From Bombilactobacillus bombi (GTDB lineage: Bacteria > Bacillota > Bacilli > Lactobacillales > Lactobacillaceae), in assembly GCF_964340835.1 (NCBI RefSeq), contig NZ_OZ204251.1: 64,000 nt of DNA, one strand, 5' to 3'. Of this stretch, positions 21,570 through 31,088 are shown one piece after another. A model generated the notes under the pieces. It ran no database searches. It was not told the origin of the DNA and saw only the letters and a program-made list of their open reading frames with translations. Within the stretch, counting starts at the first letter, position 1, and every line of letters begins with the position of its first letter. Both the position numbers and the translations under genes were made by a program.

Positions 21570-22190
21570 ATGCTTACTACATCATTTTTTAAAAAAGATT
21601 CAACGGATATTATTACACAAAATTTATTAGGTCATGAGTTAACATATAATTCGCCTAAAGGAATTATTGGCGGTTTAATTGTAGAAGCGGAAGCCTATAT
21701 GGGAATTGAAGATACAGCTGCGCATTCTTTTCAGGGACACCGTAGTCCTGCTAATGAAGCGTTGTACGCGCAAGCAGGAACTATTTATATTTACTCAATT
21801 TATGGCCATTATATGTTAAACGTAGCGACACAAAAAGTTAATGAACCACAAGGGATTTTAATTAGGGCATTGCAGCCAACACATGGAATAAAGATTATGG
21901 AACAAAATCGGCAGCAAAAAGGAGTTATTTTAACTAATGGACCGGGTAAGTTAATGGCAGCGCTAGGTATTAATTCATTAGAATTAAATTTATGTCCTTT
22001 ACAGCAAACACCATTAGATATTTCTAATAGGCGGGTTAAATGTCCTCAAAAGATCATAGCTGCTTCCAGAGTTAATGTTAGCCAGGGTACTTGGCATGAT
22101 CGGCCTTTACGTTTTTATGTGGCTAACAATCCGTATGTATCCGGCATAAAAAAACGTGATTGTGATTTTCAAACTAATGGTTGGCAATAA
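21570..22190 (+). CDS. 3-methyladenine DNA glycosylase (AAG/Mpg family)
   Basis: Removes alkylated purines such as 3-methyladenine and hypoxanthine from DNA to start base excision repair. The 206-residue length matches bacterial Mpg-type enzymes. The catalytic region VEAEAYMG with DTAAHSF and the YIYSIYGHYMLNV segment are family hallmarks, and NGPGKLMAALGI follows. ATG 21570 follows GAGGAG, with TATAAT at 21553-21558. Single gene, followed closely by the peptide transporter. Confidence 0.9.
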   Translation: MLTTSFFKKDSTDIITQNLLGHELTYNSPKGIIGGLIVEAEAYMGIEDTAAHSFQGHRSPANEALYAQAGTIYIYSIYGHYMLNVATQKVNEPQGILIRALQPTHGIKIMEQNRQQKGVILTNGPGKLMAALGINSLELNLCPLQQTPLDISNRRVKCPQKIIAASRVNVSQGTWHDRPLRFYVANNPYVSGIKKRDCDFQTNGWQ

Positions 22191-22271
22191 GTTATATAAG
22201 AGCAATTTTTGACATTCCTTCTAATAAATATTAAAATTAAGTATCGTTATTTAATTTTAGGAGAAGTGATA

Positions 22272-23756
22272 ATGGCTACAAAAAACAAAGAAAAGAAATT
22301 TTTCGGCCAACCTTATGGTTTGTCGACATTGTTTATGACTGAATTTTGGGAAAGATTCAGTTATTATGGTATGCGCGCGATTTTATTGTATTACATGTAT
22401 TATGCTGTTAGTCGTGGTGGTTTAGGTTTTAACCAAGTAACTGCAGTATCGATAATGTCCATTTACGGTTCACTAGTTTATATGACTAGTGTTTTAGGTG
22501 GTTTTATCAGTGATCGTATCTTAGGTAGTCGAAGAACTGTCTTTTGGGGCGGAGTTTTGATTATGTTCGGTCATATTTTCTTATCATTGCCGATGGGAAA
22601 GCCGACTTTATATCTTTCAATTTTATTTATTACAATTGGTACTGGATTATTAAAGCCTAACGTTTCAGAAATGGTTGGGGGACTTTATAGTGAAAATGAT
22701 CCTCGACGTGATGCTGGTTTTAGTATTTTTGTTATGGGTATCAATATTGGTTCATTAATTGCTCCGATTGTAGTTGGTCAAGCCTGGAAGTCTTTTAATT
22801 TTCATGTTGGTTTTTCTTTGGCTGCAATTGGGATGTTCTTTGGCTTAATTACTTATTATTTCCAAGGTAAAAAATATTTACCAGATAATAGTTTGCAAGC
22901 TCCAGATCCATTGTCTGATGCTGAAAAGAAAAAATTATACAAGCGAGTAGCAATTTGTTTAGCAGTTGTTATTGTCATTTTTGCAATTTTATTTGCTGTT
23001 CATGCAGTCAATCTAACTAATATTATTACTTTATTTACGATTTTGGGTGTCGCTTTGCCAATCGCTTATTTTGTAATTATTTTATCTAGTCAAAAAGTTA
23101 CCAAAGTGGAAAAGTCCCGGGTACGTGCTTATATTGCTTTATTTATTGCAGCTGTTATTTTTTGGGCAATTGAAGAGCAAGGATCAACAGTGTTGGGCTT
23201 GTTTGTTGCTAATAATACACAGTTAAATGTTAATCTTAATTTCTTAGGATTACATTTGGATAAATTAGTTCCTAGTTGGTTCCAATCGTTAAATCCATTA
23301 TTTATTGTTCTTTATACGCCAATATTTGCGTGGTTGTGGACTAAATTAGGTAAAAAACAGCCTTCATCACCAGCTAAATTCTGGATGGGATTAGTCGTAA
23401 CGGGTATTTCTTATTTGGTTTTGTTAATTCCATTAATGACTGGTAATGGTGGCAAAGTAAGTCCATGGTGGTTAGTTTTGAGTTGGGGAATTGTTGAAAT
23501 TGGTGAAATGTTAATTTCGCCAATCGGCTTGTCTGTAACTACTAAACTTGCTCCTAAAGCTTTCTCTTCCGAAATGATGAGTATGTGGTTTTTGGCAGAT
23601 GCTGCGGGGCAGGCAATTAATGCTCAAGTAGTGCAATTTTATCCTGGACATGAAGCAACTTATTTTGGTGTTGTTGGGATTGTGGCAATTGCTTTTGCAG
23701 CAATCTTGCTCGTATTAACACCAAAAATTGAGAAGTTAATGGCCGGTATCAATTAA
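22272..23756 (+). CDS. dtpT: Proton-coupled di-/tripeptide transporter (POT family)
   Basis: Imports di- and tripeptides with protons. The 494-residue integral membrane protein has about 12-14 predicted helices. The family signature ExxERFxYYG appears as EFWERFSYYG near residue 25, and a second POT motif lies around GTGLLKPNVS and FSIFVMGINIGS. ATG 22272 follows AGGAGAAGTG and gives the hydrophilic N-terminus usual for the family; the longer frame starting at 22209 would put a hydrophobic extension in front. Single gene; nutrition by peptides fits a lactic acid bacterium. Confidence 0.93.
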   Translation: MATKNKEKKFFGQPYGLSTLFMTEFWERFSYYGMRAILLYYMYYAVSRGGLGFNQVTAVSIMSIYGSLVYMTSVLGGFISDRILGSRRTVFWGGVLIMFGHIFLSLPMGKPTLYLSILFITIGTGLLKPNVSEMVGGLYSENDPRRDAGFSIFVMGINIGSLIAPIVVGQAWKSFNFHVGFSLAAIGMFFGLITYYFQGKKYLPDNSLQAPDPLSDAEKKKLYKRVAICLAVVIVIFAILFAVHAVNLTNIITLFTILGVALPIAYFVIILSSQKVTKVEKSRVRAYIALFIAAVIFWAIEEQGSTVLGLFVANNTQLNVNLNFLGLHLDKLVPSWFQSLNPLFIVLYTPIFAWLWTKLGKKQPSSPAKFWMGLVVTGISYLVLLIPLMTGNGGKVSPWWLVLSWGIVEIGEMLISPIGLSVTTKLAPKAFSSEMMSMWFLADAAGQAINAQVVQFYPGHEATYFGVVGIVAIAFAAILLVLTPKIEKLMAGIN

Positions 23757-23850
23757 TTAAATGAAATATTATCTAAAGAATTTTAAATTAATACTTGCAA
23801 AATGTCTTTAATTCGATTATTATATTTATTGTTCTTTAAGATAATATTTT

Positions 23851-23933
23851 GGAAGGGTAGCGAAGTCTGGCTAAACGCGGCGGACTGTAAATCCGCTCCT
23901 TCGGGTTCGGTGGTTCGAATCCACTCCCTTCCA
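23851..23933 (+). tRNA. tRNA-Tyr (GTA)
   Basis: 83 bases with a class II variable arm; acceptor GGAAGGG/CCCTTCC, anticodon stem GCGGA/TCCGC around CTGTAAA. All stems pair. Confidence 0.96.
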
Positions 23934-23938
23934 TTGAT

Positions 23939-24010
23939 TGGGTTATAGCCAAGTGGTAAGGCAATGGACTTTGACTCCATTATGCGCTGGTTCGAATCCA
24001 GCTAACCCAA
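23939..24010 (+). tRNA. tRNA-Gln (TTG)
   Basis: 72 bases; acceptor TGGGTTA/TAACCCA, anticodon stem ATGGA/TCCAT around CTTTGAC. Five bases after tRNA-Tyr, so co-transcribed. Glu-tRNA-Gln made from it is the substrate of GatCAB encoded downstream. Confidence 0.96.
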
Positions 24011-24014
24011 TAGA

Positions 24015-24042
24015 TAGCTGAAACGAATGTTTCAGCTTTTTT
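24015..24042 (+). terminator. Terminator after the Tyr-Gln tRNA pair
   Basis: AGCTGAAAC / GTTTCAGCT with a GAAT loop and a T-run. Confidence 0.9.
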
Positions 24043-24141
24043 TGTAACTAAAAGGTCGACTTACTGAATAAATTAATTTAAAATAATATTGTTTATGAGC
24101 AATTGATAATTGGGATGAAACTTGCTGAAGGAGGGTGTATA

Positions 24142-24840
24142 ATGCAAGAGCCAATCTATGTCCAAATCCACAATCAAATTAAGCAAACAATTGCCGAAAG
24201 CAAATGGCATGTTGGACAGCGTATACCTTCAGAACGAGCCCTAGCCAAGAAGTTTAATGTCAGTCGAATGACTATGAGACAAGCAATTCAAACTTTAGTT
24301 GATGAAGGTATTTTGCAACGTAAAGTCGGCTCTGGAACTTATATTGCCAGTCAAAAAGTTCAAGAAAAAATGTCAGGAACTACTAGTTTTACTGATATCA
24401 TGTTATCTCAAGGCAAAAAGCCTTCCAGTAAGTTAGTCTCCTACTATTTTGCTGAGTCTAGTTTGAGTGAACAAGAGCAATTACAGATAGATTCGCCATT
24501 TTCGGTTTTGAGAATGGAGAGAATTAGGCTGGCTGATAATATTCCAATTTGTTTTGATATTACCTCTGTTCCGGCAGATATTGTTACGGGAATTAGTCGT
24601 GATGAAATTGTTAAATCGCTTTATCACGCTTTAGAAAAGCACGGTTATCAATTGGGGCATGCTTTTCAGACAGTTTCGGCGATGCTCTCTTCGGAAAAAG
24701 TGTCAGAATTACTGCAAATTAAAAAAGGAACCCCCATTTTACGCTTGCGACAGATAACAATGTTGAGTGATGGTCGTCCCTTTGAGTATGTGCGGTCTCA
24801 GTATGTTGGAGATCGCTTTGAATTTTATTTAGAAAGATAA
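24142..24840 (+). CDS. GntR-family regulator with UTRA domain
   Basis: A 232-residue transcription factor. The N-terminal winged helix (about 1-70) shows the GntR pattern IPSERALAKKFNVSRMTMRQ and the wing GSGTYIA. The UTRA effector domain follows (about 85-230), with FSVLRMERIRLADNIPICFD and the late PFEYVRSQYVGDRFEFYLER, typical of the YvoA/NagR and FarR-type subgroup that binds sugars or amino-sugar phosphates. ATG 24142 follows GGAGGG. It stands right before a membrane polysaccharide gene, with no spacing, which may be its target. The effector is unknown. Confidence 0.85.
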   Translation: MQEPIYVQIHNQIKQTIAESKWHVGQRIPSERALAKKFNVSRMTMRQAIQTLVDEGILQRKVGSGTYIASQKVQEKMSGTTSFTDIMLSQGKKPSSKLVSYYFAESSLSEQEQLQIDSPFSVLRMERIRLADNIPICFDITSVPADIVTGISRDEIVKSLYHALEKHGYQLGHAFQTVSAMLSSEKVSELLQIKKGTPILRLRQITMLSDGRPFEYVRSQYVGDRFEFYLER

Positions 24841-24855
24841 TTGGAGTTTTCTATT

Positions 24856-26247
24856 TTGAAAAAGATGAATATAACAGGATTTAGTGTTTTGTTAATGATG
24901 TATATTCTTGTTCAACCAATACTAGATGTGATTACAGGTTGGCAGGTAAGGATTATGCCGCATTTTAGCTTAACGCTGGGAATCGTTGTTCGGGCCATAA
25001 TGCTATTAGCTATTTTATATTTTATTGCAATGGCAGCAAAGGAAAATAAAAATTGGCTAGATAGGCATATTTGGTGGTATTTTTTATGTCTGGCTCTGAT
25101 TATAGTTATTAATTTAGCCGTTAATAAGTTTAATAAGCCGGTTTTTGCTTCTTTTACGGAGATTGCCGCAATTTTTAAGAGTTTGCATTATATTGTTATT
25201 CTAGTAGGATTTTATTATGCATTTCGTAATTTGAGCAAACAACAGCTAGCTCAACTGGTGCCTAAGGTGTTTTATTGGGCAGAAATGATAATTAATGTTG
25301 TGATGATTGCGGCAGCTATCACACATACGAGTTTTTCCACCTATCCCCAAGGTAAAATGGGACAAACTGGCTGGTTTAACGCTGGTAATGAGTTGGGAGC
25401 AATTTTAGCTATTCTGTTTCCTTTAGTGGTGTTATATGCTTTAAAAAGAAGTCATGCAGTAGGTCAGTATTGGACATGGATTGGTGTTATTTTTGCAGCA
25501 TTATCAATAATTATGGTCGGAACAAAGAGTTGTTTTTACGGGATGATTATTGGATTAATCTTTGCATTTGTTTATCAAATAATCATCTATTTCTTTTGGC
25601 CTAATCACACCAAGGATAAAAAGAACATATTGATTAGTCTTGCTTTGACTTGCTTAATTGTAGTGGGGATTGCTGTTTCTTATCCAGTTTCTCCAGTGCA
25701 TACCAATAGTGTTATTCAAGCAAAAATAGTCAGAGAAAATCGACTTAATAAATTGAAGTTATTGCATAAAAAGAAAAACCGCAAACATTTAGATCATTAT
25801 GAAAAATTTTTACTGGATAACCAAGAACTCAGTAATCCTGTTTTAGCCAAGCTTTTAAGTGGACGCACTAATTATTTTGAATTTAATAGCCGACACTATA
25901 ATAAAGCACCACTTGCCCAAAAACTATTTGGTATGGGGTATGGTAGTAATTATCGTAAACACCCCCGCACAGTGGAAATGGATTGGTTTGATTTGTTCTT
26001 TCAATTTGGAATTATTGGCTTTGTTGTCGTTATTGCACCTTTATTAATGACGATGGTGATATTATTATATAAATTTTTACGTTATTGGAATACTAATATG
26101 ATCCAAAGTAATTTATTGTATTTTGCAGCTGTTGCGATTGGAATTTTTATGTCTTTATTAGCCGGGCATGTGCTAAATGCACCCGCAGTAAGTATTTATT
26201 TTAGTTCTATCAGTGCTTATTTATTGAATGCAACATCTTTAAAATAA
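24856..26247 (+). CDS. O-antigen ligase/polymerase-like membrane protein
   Basis: A 463-residue polytopic membrane protein with roughly 11 hydrophobic segments and a large outside loop (about residues 285-370) that is rich in Lys and His. A GMGYGSN-like segment precedes the DWFDLFFQFG helix start. This is the O-antigen ligase (Wzy_C) architecture, in Gram-positives used for surface polysaccharide polymerisation or transfer. The start codon is taken as TTG 24856, nine bases after TTGGAG; ATG 24865 is an alternative. The short distance to the GntR gene suggests one transcript. Exact substrate unknown. Confidence 0.7.
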   Translation: MKKMNITGFSVLLMMYILVQPILDVITGWQVRIMPHFSLTLGIVVRAIMLLAILYFIAMAAKENKNWLDRHIWWYFLCLALIIVINLAVNKFNKPVFASFTEIAAIFKSLHYIVILVGFYYAFRNLSKQQLAQLVPKVFYWAEMIINVVMIAAAITHTSFSTYPQGKMGQTGWFNAGNELGAILAILFPLVVLYALKRSHAVGQYWTWIGVIFAALSIIMVGTKSCFYGMIIGLIFAFVYQIIIYFFWPNHTKDKKNILISLALTCLIVVGIAVSYPVSPVHTNSVIQAKIVRENRLNKLKLLHKKKNRKHLDHYEKFLLDNQELSNPVLAKLLSGRTNYFEFNSRHYNKAPLAQKLFGMGYGSNYRKHPRTVEMDWFDLFFQFGIIGFVVVIAPLLMTMVILLYKFLRYWNTNMIQSNLLYFAAVAIGIFMSLLAGHVLNAPAVSIYFSSISAYLLNATSLK

Positions 26248-26257
26248 CTTGGATATA

Positions 26258-26297
26258 ATAAATGGAGCTGGAATTAATTTTCCAGCTCCATTATTAT
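26258..26297. terminator. Bidirectional terminator
   Basis: AATGGAGCTGGAA / TTCCAGCTCCATT with a TTAATT loop, between convergent genes. Confidence 0.9.
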
Positions 26298-26298
26298 A

Positions 26299-27012
26299 TT
26301 AATGAACATGTTTAACTAAATAGATAAAACGGGGCAAGTTTTTAAATCTAGATAATCGAGAAGGGTGACTAATAAACCGATAAAGCCATTCTAAATTTAA
26401 TTTTTGAAAAATTTTCGGAGCGCGCTTAACCGTACCTGATAAGACATCAAAGCTGCCACCCACACCAATCCAAATAGCTGGACAAAGCTGGCGATGCTGG
26501 GCGATAAATTCCTCTTGTTTAGGATATCCGAGTGCTACTGCCACAATATTTGGTTGTAATTGTTTGATATCTGCAACAATTTCTTGATCATCGGAAAAAT
26601 AACCATCGTGACTGCCGACTAATTGGAGCTTAGGATACTTTTTTTTGACATTTTTGACAGTTTTTTGTAGTACTTCAGGTTTAGCACCTAATAAATAGAC
26701 CTTAAGACTATTATTATTTGCAATTTCTAGTAAACTAGTAAGTGTATCAAACCCGGTAATTCGTTCTTTAAGAGGTTGCTGGATGATTTGACTTGCTTTG
26801 ATAATTCCGATACCATCAGGTGTAATATAATCAGCTGTTTGAACCAATTTTTGAAATTGGGGATGATCATATGCGTAAACAGCAATTTCCGGATTAGCCG
26901 TTACAATAAAAGTATTTTGCTTCGTGGCTATTTTTTTTTGGAGATTAGAGATAAATTGTTGATTAGTAGTATTAATAAAAGGTAGATTCAAAATTGTAAT
27001 TGTTTTACTCAA
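26299..27012 (-). CDS. WecG/TagA/CpsF-family glycosyltransferase
   Basis: A GT26 transferase of 237 residues. The family adds N-acetylmannosamine(-uronate) or related sugars to an undecaprenyl-linked GlcNAc, as TagA does for teichoic acid linkage units. Family marks are TPDGIGIIKAS, GAKPEVLQ, VALGYPKQEEF and WIGVGGSFDVLSG. I place the start at TTG 27012 (reverse strand) because AAGGAG lies 12 bases upstream; the longest frame would add 43 residues without a binding site. The gene is divergent from a GT4 gene, and the two share a short intergenic promoter region. Confidence 0.85.
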   Translation of the reverse strand: MSKTITILNLPFINTTNQQFISNLQKKIATKQNTFIVTANPEIAVYAYDHPQFQKLVQTADYITPDGIGIIKASQIIQQPLKERITGFDTLTSLLEIANNNSLKVYLLGAKPEVLQKTVKNVKKKYPKLQLVGSHDGYFSDDQEIVADIKQLQPNIVAVALGYPKQEEFIAQHRQLCPAIWIGVGGSFDVLSGTVKRAPKIFQKLNLEWLYRFISHPSRLSRFKNLPRFIYLVKHVH

Positions 27013-27091
27013 AGTTAATGTCAACTCCTTATTTGATATAATAAGTTTACGATAAGTAAAGGTTTTTAACAATTGAACGTGAGGATTAATC

Positions 27092-28159
27092 ATGAAAATT
27101 TTACAAGTAAATGCCGGCACAGAAAGTGGTGGCGGCCGCACAATTCTTATTAATTTATTAAAAGCATTGAAAAAACAAAAAATAGATACACAATTAATAG
27201 TTTTTGAAAAAGGACCCGTATCAGATTGGGCTCAAAAGGCTGATATTCCAACAACAATTATGAATCAAGAAGGAAGAATGGATTTAAGAGTTGCTGGTCG
27301 ATTACGCAAGTTTATTAATGATAATCATATTGATATAGTTAACACACATGGTCCCCGTGCTAACTTTATTATGGGACTGATTCATAAGCATGTTGCTGCC
27401 AAATGGATTGTTACTGTACATAGTGATCCATTTATTGATTTTGCGAATAACACCAAGGGAAATTTCTTAACAAAGTTAAACACCGCTGCGATTAAAAAGG
27501 CCGATCATCTTATTTTAATTACGCCGCGTTTTAAGTCAGTTTTAATGGATTTAGGCATTGCGGAAAATAAAATGACCCCAATTTTTAATGCGATGGAATT
27601 TTCCGCAGAATGTCCTCAAACTGTGCATCATGAAATATTTTCGATCACAAATGTGGCTCGCTTAATGCCCGTCAAAAATCAAAAATTACTATTACAAACC
27701 TTAGCTAAAGTAGATTTTAACTTTCAATTACGCATTGTAGGAGATGGTGAATTAGAAAACGAACTAAAGAATTTAGCAAAAAAGTTGGATTTAGAACAAA
27801 AAGTAGAATTTGTCGGTTTTCAAGATGATACGATTCCTTATTATCAAGCTGCTGATATTTTTGTTTTGACATCTAATTCCGAGGGTTTTCCTCTTGTATT
27901 GTTAGAAGCTGCCAATCAAGGCATACCAGCGATTTCCACTGATGTGGGATCTTGTGATTGGATTGTTAAGGACGATACTGGTTGGATTGTTGCTCCGGAA
28001 AATAGTAGTCAGTTAACAAAAGCGTTAACAGCAGCCTACGAGAAATGGCAACAAGATCAATTACGGCCAATGGGTCAAAAATTTTATCAATATTGTTCGC
28101 AACATTTTTCCAGTGCTAATTTGGCGACCGCATTAATGAAAATTTATCAAAATATTTAA
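27092..28159 (+). CDS. GT4 family glycosyltransferase
   Basis: A 355-residue GT-B retaining glycosyltransferase. The N-terminal domain opens with MKILQVNAGTESGGGRT (nucleotide-sugar turn), and the C-terminal domain (about 185-340) carries ARLMPVKNQ and the E-x7-E motif EGFPLVLLE. Such enzymes add glucose or N-acetylsugars to lipid-linked or teichoic acid acceptors. It is divergent from the TagA-like gene and next to the O-antigen-ligase-like gene, so a surface polysaccharide role is likely. ATG 27092 follows GTGAGGA. Donor and acceptor unknown. Confidence 0.85.
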   Translation: MKILQVNAGTESGGGRTILINLLKALKKQKIDTQLIVFEKGPVSDWAQKADIPTTIMNQEGRMDLRVAGRLRKFINDNHIDIVNTHGPRANFIMGLIHKHVAAKWIVTVHSDPFIDFANNTKGNFLTKLNTAAIKKADHLILITPRFKSVLMDLGIAENKMTPIFNAMEFSAECPQTVHHEIFSITNVARLMPVKNQKLLLQTLAKVDFNFQLRIVGDGELENELKNLAKKLDLEQKVEFVGFQDDTIPYYQAADIFVLTSNSEGFPLVLLEAANQGIPAISTDVGSCDWIVKDDTGWIVAPENSSQLTKALTAAYEKWQQDQLRPMGQKFYQYCSQHFSSANLATALMKIYQNI

Positions 28160-28180
28160 TTGAGGAAGAAAGGCAAAATT

Positions 28181-29656
28181 ATGAAAATCAATAATTTAGA
28201 CGATGGCTTAGCTTTGCACACAGATTATTATATTTTAAATATGATGTATACCTATTGGAAAAAAGGAATTAATCGTCGGCGAGCTGTGTTTGAATGCTAT
28301 TTTCGTCAAAATCCTTTTAATAGTGGCTATGCTATTTTTGCGGGCTTAGAACAAGTCGTGAATTATTTGCAAAATTTACACTTTAGCGATTCGGATATTG
28401 ATTATTTACGTGAAAACGGAGAATTTGATGAAGGTTTTTTACAATACTTGAAGAATATGACCTTCTGTTGTGATGTGCGTTCTGTAGTTGAAGGCGATTT
28501 GGTCTTTGCCAATGAACCCATTTTTCAAGTTGAAGGTCCCCTTGATCAATGTTCACTAGTGGAAACAGCGATTTTAAGTATTATTAACTATCAAGTCTTA
28601 ATTGCTACTAAAGCATCACGCATCAAGTCAGCTGCGGGTGATGATGTCTTACTTGAATTTGGTTCTCGACGTGCGCAAGAATTAGAAGCTGGTGTTTGGG
28701 GAGCACGGGCTGCTTATATTGCCGGCTTTGATGCAACCAGTAATGTTCGAGCAGGTAAAGTTTTCAATATTCCAGTAGCTGGAACTCATGCTCATGCCTT
28801 GGTTCAATACTATCAAAATGATTATGAAGCATTTAAAGCCTATGCACAAACTCATCATGACTGTACCTTTTTGGTTGATACTTATGATACGCTCAAAAGT
28901 GGGGTGCCGAGCGCAATTAAAGTGGCTAAGGAAATGGGCGATAAAATTAGCTTTAAAGGCGTACGCATTGATTCTGGCGATATGGCTTATATTTCCAAAC
29001 GAGTCCGTGAAAAACTAGATAACGCTGGCTACCCTGATGCCAAAATAGTTGCTTCTAATGATTTAGATGAAATTAAGATTCAAAATTTGAAAATGCAAGG
29101 AGCAAAAATTGATATTTGGGGTGTCGGAACTCATTTAATTACAGGTTATGATCAGCCAGCTTTAGGAGCAGTTTATAAGATGGTAGCCATTGAAGATGGC
29201 AATGGCAATATGATGGATACACTCAAATTATCCAGCAATGCTGAAAAAATCAGTACTCCTGGTCAAAAGCAAGTTTGGCGGATTACTAACAGCAAAAAAG
29301 ATGACAAATCTGAAGGTGATTATGTCACTTTACGAGACGAAAACCCTAATGAATTACAGGAATTGTATATGTTTCATCCCCAATATACCTACATTAATAA
29401 AACCATTACTGATTTTAAGGCGCGCCCAGTGTTACAATCTATATTTGAAAATGGCCAATTGGTCTATCAATTACCGACTTTAGCGCAAATTAGAAATTAT
29501 TGTCGACAAAATTTAGATTCATTATGGGATGAATATAAGCGTGATCTGAATCCTCAAGATTATCCAGTAGACTTATCACAGCGCCTTTATGATCATAAAC
29601 GGCACTATATTGAATATGTGCATCAACAAGTCAAAAATATGGGTACGGATGATTAA
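28181..29656 (+). CDS. pncB: Nicotinate phosphoribosyltransferase
   Basis: Converts nicotinate and PRPP to nicotinate mononucleotide, the entry to NAD salvage. The 491-residue length fits Gram-positive PncB. Marks include LHTDYYILNMMYTYW at the N-terminus, LLEFGSRRAQELEAG, the VAGTHAHALVQ segment and the phosphoribosyl-binding VRIDSGDMAYISKRVR. ATG 28181 follows AAAGG; the longest frame would add seven residues overlapping the upstream stop region. It forms an operon with nadE, 13 bases downstream. Confidence 0.95.
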   Translation: MKINNLDDGLALHTDYYILNMMYTYWKKGINRRRAVFECYFRQNPFNSGYAIFAGLEQVVNYLQNLHFSDSDIDYLRENGEFDEGFLQYLKNMTFCCDVRSVVEGDLVFANEPIFQVEGPLDQCSLVETAILSIINYQVLIATKASRIKSAAGDDVLLEFGSRRAQELEAGVWGARAAYIAGFDATSNVRAGKVFNIPVAGTHAHALVQYYQNDYEAFKAYAQTHHDCTFLVDTYDTLKSGVPSAIKVAKEMGDKISFKGVRIDSGDMAYISKRVREKLDNAGYPDAKIVASNDLDEIKIQNLKMQGAKIDIWGVGTHLITGYDQPALGAVYKMVAIEDGNGNMMDTLKLSSNAEKISTPGQKQVWRITNSKKDDKSEGDYVTLRDENPNELQELYMFHPQYTYINKTITDFKARPVLQSIFENGQLVYQLPTLAQIRNYCRQNLDSLWDEYKRDLNPQDYPVDLSQRLYDHKRHYIEYVHQQVKNMGTDD

Positions 29657-29669
29657 TAAGGAGATAAAA

Positions 29670-30491
29670 ATGCGACCTTTACAAGAACAAATTATTGCAT
29701 ATGAAAAAGTACAACCTCACATTGATCCAGCTAAAGAAGTACAACGCTCAATTACTTTTTTGCAAAGTTTTTTACAAAAGAATCACTTGTTAACTTTAGT
29801 CTTAGGTATTTCTGGGGGACAAGATTCAACTTTAGCTGGACGCTTATGCCAAATGGCAATTGAGCAACTGCGACAACAGTCTGGTAATCCCAATTATCAA
29901 TTTGTAGCAGTTCGCTTACCTTATGGTGAGCAGGCTGATGAAAGTGATGCGTTAAGGGCTTTAGACTGGATTAAGCCCGATCAAACATTGCGTGTTAATA
30001 TTAAACCTGCTGTGGATGCCACGGTTGCAAGTGTTGAAAGTAATGGCCTGAAAATTTCTGATTTTAATAAGGGTAATATTAAGGCCCGCCAACGCATGAT
30101 TGTTCAATATGCGCTAGCAGGTGATTTAAAGGGATGTGTAGTCGGAACTGATCATGCAGCAGAAAATATTACTGGCTTTTATACTAAATATGGTGATGGA
30201 GCTGCTGATTTAACACCCTTATTTCGCTTAGATAAGCGACAAGGCAGACAATTATTGCAATATTTAGCAGCACCTGCAGCACTGATTACCAAAACCCCTA
30301 CAGCGGATTTAGAAGATCAACGTCCAGGATTAGCTGATGAAGCAGCTTTAGGAGTAAGTTATCAAGATATTGATGATTACTTGGAAGGTAAAGAAATAGC
30401 TCTTGCAGCTGCTGAAAAAATCGAATCTTGGTATCAAAAAACTGCCCATAAAAGAAGATTGCCGTATACAGTTTTTGATACTTTTAACTAA
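29670..30491 (+). CDS. nadE: Ammonia-dependent NAD+ synthetase
   Basis: Last step of NAD synthesis: deamido-NAD plus ammonia and ATP to NAD. At 273 residues it is the short, NH3-dependent form. The PP-loop ATP motif is SGGQDST (residues 48-54), with VVGTDHAAENITGFYTKYGDG and the C-terminal TPTADLEDQRPGLADE. ATG 29670 follows AAGGAGA and gives the normal N-terminus; the longer frame reads back into pncB. With pncB it forms a nicotinate salvage operon; the middle enzyme NadD is not in this window. Confidence 0.96.
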   Translation: MRPLQEQIIAYEKVQPHIDPAKEVQRSITFLQSFLQKNHLLTLVLGISGGQDSTLAGRLCQMAIEQLRQQSGNPNYQFVAVRLPYGEQADESDALRALDWIKPDQTLRVNIKPAVDATVASVESNGLKISDFNKGNIKARQRMIVQYALAGDLKGCVVGTDHAAENITGFYTKYGDGAADLTPLFRLDKRQGRQLLQYLAAPAALITKTPTADLEDQRPGLADEAALGVSYQDIDDYLEGKEIALAAAEKIESWYQKTAHKRRLPYTVFDTFN

Positions 30492-30502
30492 GGAGACTTA
30501 TT

Positions 30503-30937
30503 ATGAATCAAGCACAAAAAAGAGCCATTACCTATGCACGCGTTTTAAATGAGGTAATTGAAGACACGCAAAAAATTCAGGATGATTTAAATCCTAAATT
30601 TCAACAAATTAAAGAGGCACTTGCTGCTGGTAATTTAACAGACATGAAATCTTCCGAATATTTAAAAATTCAAGGAGATTTTCAAAGTGGTACTGACGAA
30701 TATGCTAAACTAACCGATAAATTGCATAATGCCAAGGCACCTGCTAAATTGATGGGAGTTCATTTATCGCTTGTACAAGCTTATAAAGACTATACGCAAG
30801 CATGTCAGGATATGATTAACAGTATGAAAGATGATCGAACTGTTGACGAATCCGCATTTGCAGCCTCTGAAGAGGCTCAGGATCAAATTTTAGATAAAAT
30901 TGGTAAATATTTGATGAAAATGAACCAAATGAATTAA
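30503..30937 (+). CDS. Hypothetical helical protein, 144 aa
   Basis: A soluble, all-helical protein with no signal or membrane segment, rich in Lys, Gln, Asp and Ala. Its central segment (APAKLMGVHLSLVQAYKDYT) looks amphipathic. I do not recognise the family. ATG follows AAGGAGA, 11 bases after nadE, so it is likely the third gene of that transcript. No link to NAD metabolism can be read from the sequence. Confidence 0.75.
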   Translation: MNQAQKRAITYARVLNEVIEDTQKIQDDLNPKFQQIKEALAAGNLTDMKSSEYLKIQGDFQSGTDEYAKLTDKLHNAKAPAKLMGVHLSLVQAYKDYTQACQDMINSMKDDRTVDESAFAASEEAQDQILDKIGKYLMKMNQMN

Positions 30938-30943
30938 ATTGTC

Positions 30944-30972
30944 TTGCAGAATCTGTCCGTTCATATTATAAT
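30944..30972 (+). promoter_or_regulatory. Promoter of tRNA-Leu
   Basis: TTGCAG (30944-30949), 17 bp, TATAAT (30967-30972), ending 15 bases before the tRNA. Confidence 0.75.
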
Positions 30973-30987
30973 AAAAAGGTATTGTTT

Positions 30988-31073
30988 GCGGGTATGGCGG
31001 AATTGGCAGACGCGCAAGACTAAGGATCTTGTGGAGAGTTATCTCCGTGGAAGTTCGAGTCTTCTTACCCGCA
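30988..31073 (+). tRNA. tRNA-Leu (AAG)
   Basis: 86 bases, class II with a long variable arm (TGGAGAGTTATCTCCG). Acceptor GCGGGTA/TACCCGC, anticodon stem CAAGA/TCTTG around loop CTAAGGA, so position 34 is A. A34 must normally be deaminated to inosine to read CUU/CUC. All stems pair. Confidence 0.95.
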
Positions 31074-31088
31074 TGACTTTATTGGTTG

